Source of the DNA: Sepioteuthis lessoniana | Taxonomy: Eukaryota > Mollusca > Cephalopoda > Myopsida > Loliginidae | DNA: 64,000 bases | Direction of reading: 5' to 3' | Assembly (NCBI GenBank): GCA_963585895.1 | Contig: OY757904.1 | Location: forward strand, 593,207 to 657,206 | In this document: positions 1 to 11,932 of the stretch, one piece after another | Layout of the letters: each line of letters begins with the position of its first letter | Numbering within the stretch: the first letter of the stretch is position 1 | Notes under the pieces: model-generated | Told to the model about the DNA's origin: nothing | Database searches by the model: none | What the model saw: the letters and a program-made list of their open reading frames with translations, nothing else | Program-made: the position numbers and the translations under genes

Positions 1-324
1 AAAAGAGTCAATCATCGTTAGTTCAAAATATTTGCTTCTGGTGATCTGGATCTTCAAGATGAGCATTGTAATCACAATTTATTACTTAACAATGAAGAAT
101 TGAGAGTTGTCATGGAGGTTCATCTAGAAACAAACACAAAACTGGGAACATCCCATTTATCTATTTGCTTCCCCTTCAATCTTCTCTCAATTAAATCTTC
201 ACCTTAAAAACATCCTCCTGATCATTTGTGGTTGCTATAATGAAAATAAGAAGGAACATTAAAACAAATGTGTGAGGTTCCAAAGTGAGTAATTTGAAAG
301 GGATTAAGACAGCTTTTTCTTATA
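1..324. other. AT-rich flank, nothing recognised
   Basis: Unique-looking AT-rich sequence up to the left end of the first mariner derivative. I see no open frame of useful length, no tRNA-like box B and no known repeat module. Confidence 0.5.
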
Positions 325-1218
<894 letters not shown>

Positions 1219-1802
1219 TATCTTTTCTGGAAAGTTACTTTTTATGTAAAACTACAAATATTTTGGTAAAAAGAATTTATTCGACTTTGTGTCTGTGCAG
1301 TTTGCTGCAAAATAATGTTTCTCGATTTTCAGGCATTAAAAAGACTGTAGAATTTCAGTAAATATAATTCAGTATAAAAAATATTCCTGTTCTCTGTGTG
1401 AGTTTTGAAATTTCTCAATACTCTGGCTGACAAAAAATGTAACATTATGTTGTCAATAGCTGAATACTCGTTGAAGCAAATCTCATTTAATCTTGATGAA
1501 ATATTTGCCTTGGACCATATTTCTGATCATCAAATAATGTTGAATAGTCGTGTTGTGGGAGCTGTATACTTTAATATTTTCTATGGAGAAAAGTTCTCCT
1601 GGTGGAAAATTGACTGACTGGTAACAAGATGATTTGGTATTACCTAGGACAAAATAGCTTTTCTGATCATCTTAACCTTTTATTAAATATTCAATAATCA
1701 TCCTGTTGCTTAGATTGTAGGAAATTTATATTAACCTTTCCAAAATTCATCAAGTCATCCAGATAGTTTTGCTTGAGATCACTCTGTAAAAGTTCTCTAT
1801 TT
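1219..1802. other. AT-rich, nothing recognised
   Basis: Non-coding AT-rich sequence. The 70-codon open frame at 1405-1617 resembles no protein family I know and has no flanking splice pattern, so I treat it as chance. Confidence 0.5.
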
Positions 1803-1827
1803 CACACACACATATGCACACACATAC

Positions 1828-1858
<31 letters not shown>

Positions 1859-1880
1859 TATGCACACACGCACTCTCACG
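1803..1880. repeat. (CA)n microsatellite, interrupted
   Basis: A CA dinucleotide tract broken by ATATG and CG interruptions, continuing into ATATAT. It is a simple repeat. Confidence 0.95.
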
Positions 1881-2734
1881 CACACATATATATCAAGTGA
1901 GTACAAATATTTTCAGTGCTTATCATAATGCAATGATTAACAAATTTGTCATGTACACTAAATCATGTCATGAGTTTGATCTTCAATGGCTGTCTCTTAC
2001 CATGACCTTTTACCAAACTTAGTAAAGCCTCGAAAGCAATTTTGTTTAAGATCCATGCATGACTGAATGGTAGTAAAACTCGGGACAATTTGCAAACACT
2101 TCTTTCTGGTTGCTGTATAAATACCAAAAATTCACTTCACAGTTTTTCAGTTTCTTCTTGTTCCATCCATAAAAAGACATTTCTATAGTATTTATCTTCT
2201 TCATACTACACATTCTTTTGTATTTCATATTCCTAGAACATTCCACTTTTAATTCTGGATAGGGAAAGAAGGAAAGGTTTGAAGGCTCAATATATAAAGA
2301 TTAATTACTTTCTTTGCTTCCCTCCACCAACAACAGCTGATAATATCTTATTGTGCTTAGATGTCACTTTCTCTTTTTACTTCTCTTTAATTCATGTTGT
2401 TTCCTTATAACTACTTTCTTTTCTTTTTTTTTCATTTAAAATCTTTCTTTTTACTTCTTTGCTTTATACAAGAACTTTTAATGAATGGGATTCTCATGCA
2501 CTTATTTAAGATATAAAATAAATTCTTGCTTTTTACTTATACATTTATATATTATGTGACTGTCTCTCCTGTTTGGGCTGATAACAGGTGTAACATTTGA
2601 TTTTGATTTTCACTTTTCTATTACAGTTGCCTTGGTTAAAGGTAGTTATGGAAGAGTAATTTGAGTCACTGCTCAGTAATTCACTTTATTCTCTGCCAAC
2701 CATTTTAATGTGCTAGTGATAAAACAGTTCTGGC
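1881..2734. other. T-rich spacer, nothing recognised
   Basis: Pyrimidine-rich plus strand, especially 2380-2480 (CTTT-rich). I see no coding or repeat signature. Confidence 0.45.
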
Positions 2735-3000
2735 AGGGAGTCTCTATGGTATAATGACTAAAGTGCTGAACTTCAGCCTTGAAGTAAGTAAGTTCAAATT
2801 CCAATTATGTTATTATGTTCACTTTTGGACTAATACTCTTGTGAAAGGCATGAAATCTCTTATCCCCTGCAGCAATGGATTGAATAGTATCACTGCTGTT
2901 CTTCTATTAGGATGGCTTTGGCATGAAATAACCCATGAAAGTTGCCACGAAGCAATAAAACAGTCATCAGATATACTTTATCATCATACCCATGCCCTCA
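2735..3000 (+). repeat. probable tRNA-derived SINE
   Basis: The sequence opens with a tRNA-like head: TCTATGGTATAATGACTAAA resembles a pol III box A, and GTTCAAATTCC about 45 bases later resembles box B. A long unique tail with no tRNA features follows. The open frame 2754-3134 runs through head and tail alike, so it is not a gene. No second copy is visible here and the 3' limit is uncertain. Confidence 0.45.
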
Positions 3001-3751
3001 TTTTGGGGAGGTCTAACCACTCTATAGGGGATTCAGTAAGCATGTTCTACGCTCTGCTGACAAATGTCAGAGGAGAATATGTTGAAAAATATTTGTTATA
3101 CAGAATAAATGCTTTTTTTTTCATTATTAGATAGCAGACTTATGTACCTATGTATATATTATAATAGAATTTAAGATGTCATAACAAGCCAAGAGTCACA
3201 TTTTATATACCAGTCAAGCAGTTTTACAAGAGCCCCATGTGTTGCAAAATGGGCTCCTAATTATATAATTTTCTGCTTAAGGAATCCTAAATTTGGTGGT
3301 AGAATTTCCTTTCAAAAGCCAAGGATTTCATCAGATTGTGAAGGCTTTTTAAAAATTAGTTACTGTTTTGTTTTCCTTTTCTTCTCAACCCCCAGTTTTT
3401 ATAAATTCCTTTCAGCTGTAATGCTTCAATTTCATTTGCCTGAAGCTTTGTTAATTTGTTTTTCTCTCTGCTGATGGTTCTAAGTATAAAGATTCTCCTT
3501 TTGTGTTCTGTATTAATAACTCATCCTCTCCTTTCTCCTCATCCTCTACCTCCATCATAGGGGAATGTAAATAGAATGCACAGAGAGTAGGAGACTAGAG
3601 CAGCTCAAGTGCATTCTTCAGACAGAAATCAACTGGAAATAAATATGCAGTGTGCTTTGCTTACCCCAGTTGAGTACAGTGTACACATTATTTCTCTTCT
3701 ACAGCTTAACATGGACAATTTTGGTTGGGTTCTATGCCAGGTGCATACACA

Positions 3752-3806
3752 TACTCTCTCTCTTTCTTTCTCCTCCCTCTCTCTCTCTCTCTATATATAT
3801 ATATAG
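3752..3806. repeat. (CT)n(TA)n microsatellite
   Basis: A CT tract with TTTC interruptions runs into a TA tract. The surrounding 3001-4293 holds no recognised gene or other repeat; 3480-3560 is CT-rich. Confidence 0.9.
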
Positions 3807-4293
3807 GTTAATTTGAAGGAGTTTATAAAACCCTAAAATTATGAATGATTGTTCTGTTTTTCTTACACAAGATAACATATTCTTTATTTATCTTTAGAGG
3901 TGGAGAAACAAAACTTAACTATTTCTTCACAAACTAAAATATGACACATGATTCTGTTAAATTTGACCACAAAGAATGCACATCTTCCATGGCATCATTA
4001 GACACCTTGATTTATTCTGAATCAAACAGTATGTACCTTCCATTATTCAGTCACATAGTCAAGTAATATCTTTTTTGTAACACTCAAATGAAATGAAGAA
4101 AAAGACAACTTAATAAAAGCATAAGTATTTCATTCCAATCAAAATTAATACATTAAACAAAAAAATAAGACAACTGAAAGATTGTTACTATCCATAACAC
4201 TCAGGTTTTGCCTAGAACAATAATAGAGTTGCTTTGAATCAAGAGTGTACCAGCCAACTTATAACTGAAGTCCTTTCTCCCTCTAACAGCATG

Positions 4294-5286
4294 TTGCCCA
4301 GTCGGCTGGGGCTGTAGAATACACTGACTGCTTCTCTGCAGAGGGGTAAGACCCCCACCCAACGAGTGTCACTAAACAATCTGATGGTGAGGTTCCAGCA
4401 ATACTGGAGCTTTGGGGAATGCGGAGTACCCCTTCATTGCCATCGCTCCCAGGTCCACTCTGGCCCGGAGTGGTAGCACCTGATAAGGGTCCTATCTATG
4501 GGTTAAATAGAACTAAACCGTGCTTCTTTCACAATACTGATTTTTGCATTTAAACTGTGTATTTATGCTAAATTGAATTGTTTAAAATAGAACTGTTTTG
4601 ACATTGGAACTGCGTACTAGTGCTGAACTGAATTGCTCAAAATAGAACTCTTTTGACATCTAAACTGTGTATTTATGCTGAACTGAATTATCTGAAATAA
4701 AACTGTTTGACCAGTCAGCTGGGGCTGTAGAATACACTGATTGCACCTCTGCAGAGGGGTAAAAAAAAAACCCTCGAACGATTGTCCTGGATATGACACT
4801 AAACAATCTGATGGTGAGGTTCCAGCAGTGCTGGAGCTTTGGGGAATGCGGAGTACCCCTTTATTGCCATTCCTCCCAGGTCCACTCTGGCCGGAGTGGT
4901 AGCACCTGATAGGGCCCTATCTATGGGTTAAATAGAACTAATGGCATACTTATGCTAAACTGAATTGTTTGAGTAAACTGAATAGCTTGAAATAAAAATG
5001 TTTTTGACAATTAAACCGTACCCACATTTAAACTGCGTGCTTATGCTTAACTGAATTATTTGAAATAGAACTGTTTTTCAACATTAAAACTGTATTTTCT
5101 CTTAACTGAATTGTTACATATAACTGCTTGAATAGTTTGAAATAGAAATGTTTTTGACAATTAAACTGTGTACTTATGCTAAACTGAATTGTTTTGAAAT
5201 AGAATTGAATATTTACATAAAAATAGATTTGGCGTTAAATAACCTACAAGGGTTGATATGCCATAAAACCCAACAAACCAAACCAA
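4294..5286 (+). repeat. family A interspersed repeat, dimeric copy
   Basis: A 993-bp element flanked by perfect 12-bp direct repeats TCTAACAGCATG (4282-4293 and 5287-5298), as expected for target-primed insertion. It starts with a GC-rich head whose first bases form a hairpin (CCCAG-TCGG-CTGGG) and ends with a module ATATGCCATAAAACCC plus an AACC-rich tail. The head occurs twice (about 4297-4510 and 4711-4930). Between and after the heads is a degenerate tandem array with a clear 55-bp period at 4552, 4607 and 4662. No tRNA boxes are evident. The 60-codon reverse frame at 4617-4799 is a by-product of the array. Other copies or fragments are at 14490, 17616, 30880, 38456, 53661, 60641 and 62791. 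Confidence 0.8.
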
Positions 5287-5298
5287 TCTAACAGCATG

Positions 5299-5619
5299 CT
5301 ACCTTTATACTATCTGGAGGTTTGGCAATTGGTGTTCAAATGCTAGTGTCTCACTTTATTCATATATAACAATCTTTCAGCTCAACCAATCAGAATGCGA
5401 TCTCTGCCATTTCTCAACATCTATTGGCAAGCCCAGACTATGCCAAGTCCTGTAAGAACAATAATTTTACAATGCTTGCCTGTGAGTGCAACAAGTTTCA
5501 ATCTTGTATTGGAAGCACTTTGCATAACATTAGAGAAATCTGGTCTTTATAGAAAAAAAGAGTCTGCATACAACTTCCAGCTTAGTGGTGGCTTCAGTCT
5601 ATCATTATTGTCTAAATAC

Positions 5620-5651
<32 letters not shown>

Positions 5652-5905
5652 GGCATATGTTTTTATGTATATATGTATATACAGTAGCAAGCATAAAGAT
5701 CAGAACGGTATTAAGAAAAAATCTAAATATGAAATAACTTCTTATTTTAAAGCTTCATAGAACATTTTACAAAGAAAAATAAGGATATAAAGGTAAATCA
5801 TATAACTCCAAAATATAATGTGCAATAAAATTATTTTGATAAAGTTATAAGAGTAATTATATAATATTCTTCATTTTTTAGGGTAGTCTTTTATTTTTGT
5901 CCAGG
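5299..5905. other. AT-rich spacer with a short (TA)n tract
   Basis: Contains a TA tract at 5628-5651. The 121-codon frame 5395-5760 runs straight through that microsatellite (an IYIYIY run) and shows no domain, so I regard it as chance. Confidence 0.5.
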
Positions 5906-5995
5906 GGTGTATATGTATATATGTGTGTATATTTCTGTATTGTATATATGTATACTTATATATGTATTTTTATGTATGTGTGTATATATATATAC

Positions 5996-6034
<39 letters not shown>

Positions 6035-6055
6035 TGTATATATATATGTATATAT

Positions 6056-6120
<65 letters not shown>

Positions 6121-6165
6121 GACACGTGTATGCATATATGTACATATATATATATGTATGTGTAA
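5906..6165. repeat. composite (TA)n/(TG)n/(CA)n microsatellite
   Basis: A TA-rich block, then (TG)n at about 6005-6032, a short TA spacer, then (CA)n at about 6057-6106 and more TA. The TG and CA tracts are complementary across the spacer, so a single strand can fold on itself. Open frames in several phases on both strands are artefacts of the dinucleotides. Confidence 0.95.
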
Positions 6166-6183
6166 TACTTATAATACTTATAG

Positions 6184-6449
6184 GCAGGATATGACACAAG
6201 GTCATTTTTTAAGCAGAGTTTAACAGGTTTGAATTCAGAGTTTTCCTTCTCCTAGACTAGTTGCCTCACCAAGACTGAAGAAATCAGTCTGCCCTACTAT
6301 TTACCCATAGCTGGAGGGAGAATAATTGGATTCATACCTTTCCCAAGGGTATTAGTGCTATGTGAAATGCAATCAGTTTCGTCTAGGATTTGAACTCGTG
6401 TCACTGTGTCCATTTCCTATGACGATAGCCATTACACCACGGGCACCTC
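6184..6449 (-). repeat. tRNA-derived SINE, long type, copy 1
   Basis: Read on the minus strand, it starts with a tRNA-like head: GGTGCCCGTGGTGTAATGGC (box A region) and GAGTTCAAATCC (box B). About 200 bp of shared unique body follows, with TTTGAATTCAGAGTTTTCC on the plus strand. A second full copy lies at 43735-44029 and a fragment at 19770-19872. Such elements are transcribed by pol III and mobilised by LINE enzymes. It abuts an inverted LINE copy. Confidence 0.8.
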
Positions 6450-6454
6450 TTTTT

Positions 6455-8650
6455 TGGTAGATCTATCAGATATTCTTGAAATGTTTCTTCTATTTTCTGA
6501 AGTCATTTTACTTGGCTAGCAGTTTTTAGTTTTGATCTTGAGGTACTTTTCTTTCCACTTCCTTCAATTACTGTCTGCTATGCTTATTATGATTGTCTAT
6601 CTTCTACTGTATATCTGATTTTATTGATTTGGTTTTGAATGTATTCCACTTGTTCTTTTAGGTATGTATTAATTATCTTTGGGCTTCCTTAAATTTCTGC
6701 ACATTGGAATTTCTTGGCTTCCTTTTATTAAGTAAGGATGTATTTTTCCTTTTATCATATTTTATTTTTCTAACTGCTACTGACTCCCATGAAACTATAC
6801 ATTTTACTCTTGGTTTGGTTGTTATACACTCTGCTGTGGTGATAAGAAAATTTTCATATTCTTTATTTGGAGAATATCTTTCAGATGTCTTCTTTACTAT
6901 GACTGTATATCACAATTGGCTAGTGAGGACCAGTCATATAGTGAGGCTTTGACTGTTTGTTTCTTATTTCTGCGTTGGCGATTCTATGATCAAAAGATAC
7001 TCCTTCAAAAGAAGAATATGCCTCAGAGTTCAAAGCACTATTCATCCACTTCTTTATGAATACATTATCTAGCTTGCTTTAGAGTTATTTGAGTAGGTGC
7101 AAGTTCATAGTTTTCCCTTCCTTTTTGGAATTTAGTCTTTAGGCATGGAAGCCTGTTCTTGAGAGATATTTCCAATTTCTGTTTGGTAAGTTGTGTTTGC
7201 AAAATTTCTTTCTTTCTTTGCCTCTGCAACCATTAATGTCTCCACCGATGATTAGAATGTTGTTTGGGAATGTGTCAAACAAAGAAAGGTTGCTCGTTAT
7301 AGATGGTGATGATGTCTATTTCATCACTGCCATTGATGGACTTGAGTAAGAGATGATTGTTATGCAATGGTTGGCATTAAATGAAGCATGCATCATTTTC
7401 TATTGAATTTATGAGGCTCATGAAGGGGTTTATTGTGATTGTGGTGAATTGTTATTGTTGGGAAATTCTGAGGTTTGAAAACTGATCTTTTTTCTTCTTC
7501 TTAGCCCATTCACTTGTTATCTTCTTTTGTCTGTCAAAGCTGTAAAAGCAATTAAGGACGAAAGGAAAAAGACAAAGATACCTTTAGACTTAAATTTCAT
7601 TTTGGGGTTTATGACTATTCTGTGGTGTGAAATGTTTTTCTGAACAAGTAGAAATAGTCTGCTTCCCCAGACAAAGCGTTTGAAGAACGTAAGAGAATTA
7701 TCTTTTGCAAATTATAAGTTGAGGGTCCGTCATGAGTATCCGTGTCCAGTGAGTATGTTTGATAGAGGCTGCTAATGCACTCGTAAGTTTGGGACTCTGC
7801 AGGCACATACATTCCCTACTAGCAGAAAAAATATCGGTCCGTTCTGTTGTGGCATCTCGAGTTAACTACGCTGGTGAGTTTCTCTTTGGGGCCAGGAAGC
7901 CTCACATTCTTGACATTTGTTGATTTCGCTTCCTGTCAGAAGCTCATATGAAACTGTTAAGTTTGCATTTTATTTATTTTCTTTTCTTTATGTTATTGTC
8001 TTTTTAATCCCCACAGATTCTCTCTTTGCTATTTTGTGATTTTAAGACAGGAGGACTGAGAAGCATTCCATGCCGCCTATGTCAGCATTGATGCAGTTTT
8101 TCAATGCAGATGCTGACAAAAATATCCCTCCATTACTGGGATCATGATCTTTTAGTTCTAGTTCTCTATGGTAATATCTATGTTCTTGTATGCATATGAT
8201 GTTTATATTCAGCTCGGCTGCAGATGTTGTAATCTCAGGTAGCTTGTTGATTGTGTTTAATGTCCTAACATTAAAAGTTGCTATGTTGACAATGTTTTGC
8301 ATCCACATAATTTTGGTTCGGGTTTTGTTGATGATATTTCGAGCACTGGGACCAGAGCTCCAACCTAAAAAAAAAAAAAAAAAAAAAAAAGCGTCCTTTG
8401 TTTACCCGTATGAATTGCAATGCAGTTTAGAAAGAATAGTTTGAATTCATGTCATGATAATCTTCATCAATAGACGCTACCCTTATAGATGAGTAGGAGT
8501 AGCTTCCTTATTGAACTTTTTAATCCTGGCTGTTGACCAATGAGGTTCCTCCGCCCAGCATCTGGTGAAGCATGCCGTTTACTCTTTTAGATTCATCCGT
8601 CTTATATCACATGCAACTTGCGGCACCCCATGGTTTCCATTGCTGTATGC
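6455..8650 (-). mobile_element. RTE-like LINE, inverted decayed 5' half
   Basis: A minus-strand copy of the same LINE as 39379-42459. From right to left: a probable 5' leader (8490-8650); a segment matching the start of the main copy, including reversed CATCTATAAGGGTAGC (about 8480-8495); the endonuclease start (8042-8308, motif IATFNVRTLN and IQEHR); then, after an insert at about 7444-8036, the rest of the endonuclease (about 6950-7443, motif LIIGGDINGCRGK); and the linker before the reverse transcriptase (about 6455-6950). The copy carries many stops and indels. The left end stops against the SINE at 6449. A poly(A) run at 8368-8391 lies within the 5' part. Confidence 0.75.
7444..8036. mobile_element. 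unidentified ~0.6 kb insert inside the LINE
   Basis: The homology of the surrounding LINE is interrupted here and resumes at almost the same point on the other side. Similar bases (GTTTATTGTGATTGTGG at about 7427-7443, and the segment near 8038-8060) align to the same LINE position, as a target duplication would. The insert has more CpG than its surroundings. It contains a minus-strand frame of 65 codons (7615-7812, with motif SSLYQTYSLDTDTHDG) that I do not recognise. I see no tRNA boxes or LTR ends. Confidence 0.4.
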
Positions 8651-9368
8651 TCCTAATACAGAAACTGTTATTCAATGACAAGATAGAACATGATATCTAA
8701 ATTTCTCATCTCCGTTATGAACAGAGTTTTATTGTCAAAAAGTTATAGATCTCTAGTTGTTACGATTGTTGAATTTTGATCATGTGAGTTTTGCTTCTGA
8801 ACAGAAAGTTCCATCTTTTTTTTTTTTTTTTTTCATTTATTTTATTTTCAGAGGGTGAGTGCTACATATACTCCAATATTGTTATTAAAGCCGTTTATAA
8901 CATATAATAAAACAAATGAATATGTGAATACTCCTTCCTTGCCATTATTGGTTAATAATTTCTACTCAATTTGAGGCTTTTTTTTTTGTTTTTTGTTTTT
9001 CTCTCTTCAAAATGGACCACTTACAAAAGGAATAAAAGTGTTGCTGTTACACGAGCGACCAACATATAACTTTTCATACACAACTCGGCCCGCATATAAA
9101 ACAGAATTTCTCGTCTAGTCTCAAATTTAGTGGAAGCCTTTTTTATTTATGCTTTTGGTTTGGGGGAAATTTTAGGAAGGGAGCTGCTGAAAGTCATTAA
9201 AAGCATCTTATAAAACAAATAAATAAATATATGAATGCTCCTACGTTGCCATTCATTTTCTACCCAACAATCATATTTATTTTTGTTCACTTTCTACTCA
9301 GAGTTCTTTCTCAATCAGATCATTAAGATATCTTTTCCTTTTGTAAATTTTAGTCTGTTGTAGACAAA
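8651..9368. other. AT-rich spacer with a diverged direct repeat
   Basis: Poly(T) at 8817-8834. Two similar blocks at about 8895-8960 and 9205-9280 (AAACAAATGAATATGTGAAT type, followed by CCTTGCCATT or CGTTGCCATT) look like diverged direct repeats about 300 bp apart. No coding signal. Confidence 0.4.
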
Positions 9369-9838
9369 AAGAAGGATGTGTTTATTCTTAAGATTGTAGC
9401 AGTGATTAGATGTATTTTTCACTGGCGGATGAATTCTCCTCATAGAAGTAAATTGGTTGAACTGAATCAATCAAATCCACCGGCGGAAGGATACAAAAAG
9501 CCGGACCTTCTGCAAGAAAAAGGGGAATTCTCTCTCTTTAACCTGAAGCCACCAAGGAGTTAACAACACAGAATGAGCTGATCACCGTTACCTTGCTTCC
9601 AGAACTGACAGGCCAAATACGTGTACACACACTTTTCTTAACGACGAAGGCCTGTGAACTTTCACTACACCATAACGTCAATCATCATATTCGGAAGGGG
9701 AACACCGGTAATTTTGGTGAGAACGTGGGTTGCTTGTAATGTCAAACTTGTGGTTGGATTTTGCTCTCTAAGGTTGCCGAAAGCTTGATTTTGTGGATCT
9801 GCTGCAGAACTGATGGGTCACTTGATAGGATAGTGCTC
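9369..9838. other. GC-richer unassigned segment
   Basis: Base composition is clearly richer in GC and CpG than the flanks. The plus frame 9378-9563 (61 codons) is open but matches nothing I recognise, and no splice sites convince me. It could be a worn transposon fragment or a small exon; I cannot decide which. Confidence 0.3.
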
Positions 9839-9885
9839 ATGGTGGGGTTGTGAGACGGCAGTGATCTCTAAGAAATTTTGCAATT

Positions 9886-9888
<3 letters not shown>

Positions 9889-9920
<32 letters not shown>
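9889..9920. repeat. (TA)n microsatellite
   Basis: A pure TA tract. TA-rich sequence continues irregularly to about 9990, and the 118-codon reverse frame through it is an artefact. Confidence 0.95.
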
Positions 9921-9924
<4 letters not shown>

Positions 9925-10024
9925 TTACTCTTGTATATATGTGTATGTATACATATGTATATATATGTGTTCATATATATGTATAAATATATATCGATTA
10001 CATGGAAATTTGATCTATCCAAGG

Positions 10025-10292
10025 AAGGATTTCTTATAAGCTGAAGCTGTGTTCTTACTACGATATGCACTACGTGGACGTTAACAGAAATCGAGAACAA
10101 GTTTGATAGGAACTGCACAATAATGCTGCATGGTATTTTGAACAAATCTTGGAAGCATGACCCATAAAATAGCATTTGTATGGCCACTTGCATTCCATCT
10201 CACAAACCATCCAAACAAGGCGAATAAGACATGCTGTGCGGTAATGGAGAAACTAGGATGAACTCATAAGCGACATTCTTATATGGATGCCT
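10025..10292 (+). mobile_element. RTE-like LINE 3'-end fragment
   Basis: Nucleotide similarity to the C-terminal part of the LINE at about 42030-42300, for example ATGCACTACGTGGACG against ATGCACTACATGGACG. Stops and indels throughout. Confidence 0.65.
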
Positions 10293-10370
10293 AAAATTAA
10301 CTCAATGTTATATTATTCACGAATAAATTTTATTTTATAAAACAGAAATTATTTATGACACTCAACCCAA

Positions 10371-10397
10371 TATATATATATATATATATATATATAA
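10371..10397. repeat. (TA)n microsatellite
   Basis: A TA tract separating two LINE fragments. Confidence 0.9.
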
Positions 10398-10822
10398 TGC
10401 CCACGTAGAAGCAGCAGCAAAATGCATACCAAGCTAACTAAGAGCCAAACATAGAGTTCCGTGGAAGATATTAACAGTTATGAAAAAATAGCATCCCCAT
10501 GTAAAAAAAGAACCCAACTAATTCCAACGCTCAGAAAATTAAGATGACACAACGTGAACTAATTAAAGCATACCAAAAAAAGAACATATAGAATACATTC
10601 AAGGCCAGATCAATAAAATTAGGCATTCATTAGAAGACAGACAATCTTGAATAGCGTGGCAGGCAGTAAATGAAGTGAGTAAAAGAAAGAGCAACTCGAG
10701 AGCTAAACTAAAAGCTGCCCACCAAGAAGAACCAATACACATGTGTAAAGAACATTTCAAGAATCTGCTTGGAAAATCCCCGCAAGTTACAGATAAACCT
10801 ATCATCAAATCTCCAAACTTAG
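10398..10822 (+). mobile_element. RTE-like LINE middle fragment
   Basis: Aligns to the region before the RT domain of the main LINE (about 40485-40915): TAGAGTTCCGTGGAAGA here against TAGAGTCCCTTGGGAAA there, and CATTTCAAGAATCTGCT against CATTTCAAAAATCTACT. It sits downstream of a 3'-end fragment, so the two pieces come from different insertions or a rearranged one. The reverse 78-codon frame at 10599-10835 is its antisense shadow. Confidence 0.65.
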
Positions 10823-11039
10823 TGTTATAGATCATAATAAATAAAGATCATTTAACTATGTAGAAATAATAGAATTAATTTGTCTGCACTAAAGTATTAC
10901 TAACTACATTTGATGAATATAAAAGTTTGAAGTGGAAGAGGGCAGAGAGTATTTTGCTGATGTCTGATTGGTGAACATCCATCAGTTTATTTTGCGTGTT
11001 GAATAATTTGACTACCCCCCCCCCCAATAGGTTGATTCC

Positions 11040-11245
11040 GCTTCAACTAGACCTCCAAACTTCGAACAAGCTATTTCGGCGTACGTGTAACCAGACGCAA
11101 ATGGCAGGCAAAGCATTTGACATTCGGCTGATTCCCGAATTTCATGGAGTCTCATCTGACCACACGGTGTCAGAATGGTTGAAACAGGCAGAGCAGATGT
11201 GTGAAATATGTGGTGTTGACAACGTCGAACAAATGTGTATAATAT
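11040..11245 (+). pseudogene. retroelement gag-like fragment
   Basis: The open stretch encodes FDIRLIPEFHGVSSDHTVSE followed by a WLKQAEQMCEICGV motif, which resembles the N-terminal part of gag-like proteins of LTR retrotransposons (the segment before the CCHC knuckle). Nothing of protease or pol follows: similarity ends near 11235, with a stop at 11245-11247. A nine-C run precedes it at about 11016-11025. The family assignment rests on recall of similar invertebrate retroelement proteins and is tentative. Confidence 0.45.
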
Positions 11246-11368
11246 AATTGTAATCTTGAGGATATATAATATTATGTTGTATTTGTTTTAATTTTAGATA
11301 ATATCTTAACAGTAACTGTTAGGATTTTTATTTTTACTTTTAATGTGATCAATTATATTGAATAGTTT

Positions 11369-11932
11369 TAAATGACCTGACTGACAAAATGAAACACAGT
11401 TTCTTCCAAGTAGTGGTTGTGTAGATACTGCTGTATGGATGCACTACATGGATGCTAATGAAACGGCTCGAGAAAAAGCTTGATGGCAACTACACAAGAA
11501 TGCTGCAAGGAATATTGAACAAGTCCTGGAGGCAACACCTGACAAAGCAGCAGCTATACGTCCACCTACTACCCATCACAAAAATGTTGTTAGCAATATT
11601 GAACAAGTCCTGGCGGCAACACCCCACAAGGCACCAACTATACGGCCACCTGCCTCCCATCATGAAAACTATCCAAATTAGACGAACCAGACATGCAAGA
11701 CACTGCTAGAGAAGTAGGAACGATCTCATAAGTGATGTACTCCTATGGACCCCTTCACATGGCCGAGCAAAAGCCGGGCAACAAGCTTGAACCTACATAC
11801 AGCAGCTCTGTGTGGATACGGGGTGTTGACAGGACCTGCTGGAAGTGTTCAACAATAGGGAGGGGTGGCGAGAGAGCGTCAGGGATATCCGTGCTGATGG
11901 CATGACATGATGATGATGATGATGATGATTAA
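11369..11932 (+). mobile_element. RTE-like LINE 3' end with in-frame duplication
   Basis: A 5'-truncated LINE copy starting at a segment equal to about 41997 of the main copy and running to the (GATGAT)n tail at 11906-11932. Within it an 84-bp unit is duplicated in tandem (11511-11594 and 11595-11678), each unit carrying ILNKSWRQH. The duplication is 28 codons long and leaves the frame 11452-11709 open. The second unit is closer to the main LINE than the first. Confidence 0.8.

Noticed and set aside
2754..3134. A 126-codon plus-strand frame
   Set aside because: It begins inside a tRNA-like SINE head and shows no domain; it is read-through of a repeat.
4294..5286. LTR retrotransposon
   Set aside because: The two similar head modules are not at the element ends, there is no polypurine tract, primer site or pol sequence, and TSDs are 12 bp.
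5891..6205. Several overlapping open frames of 74-104 codons on both strands
   Set aside because: They consist of His-Thr, Tyr-Ile and Cys-Val runs produced by TA, TG and CA dinucleotides.
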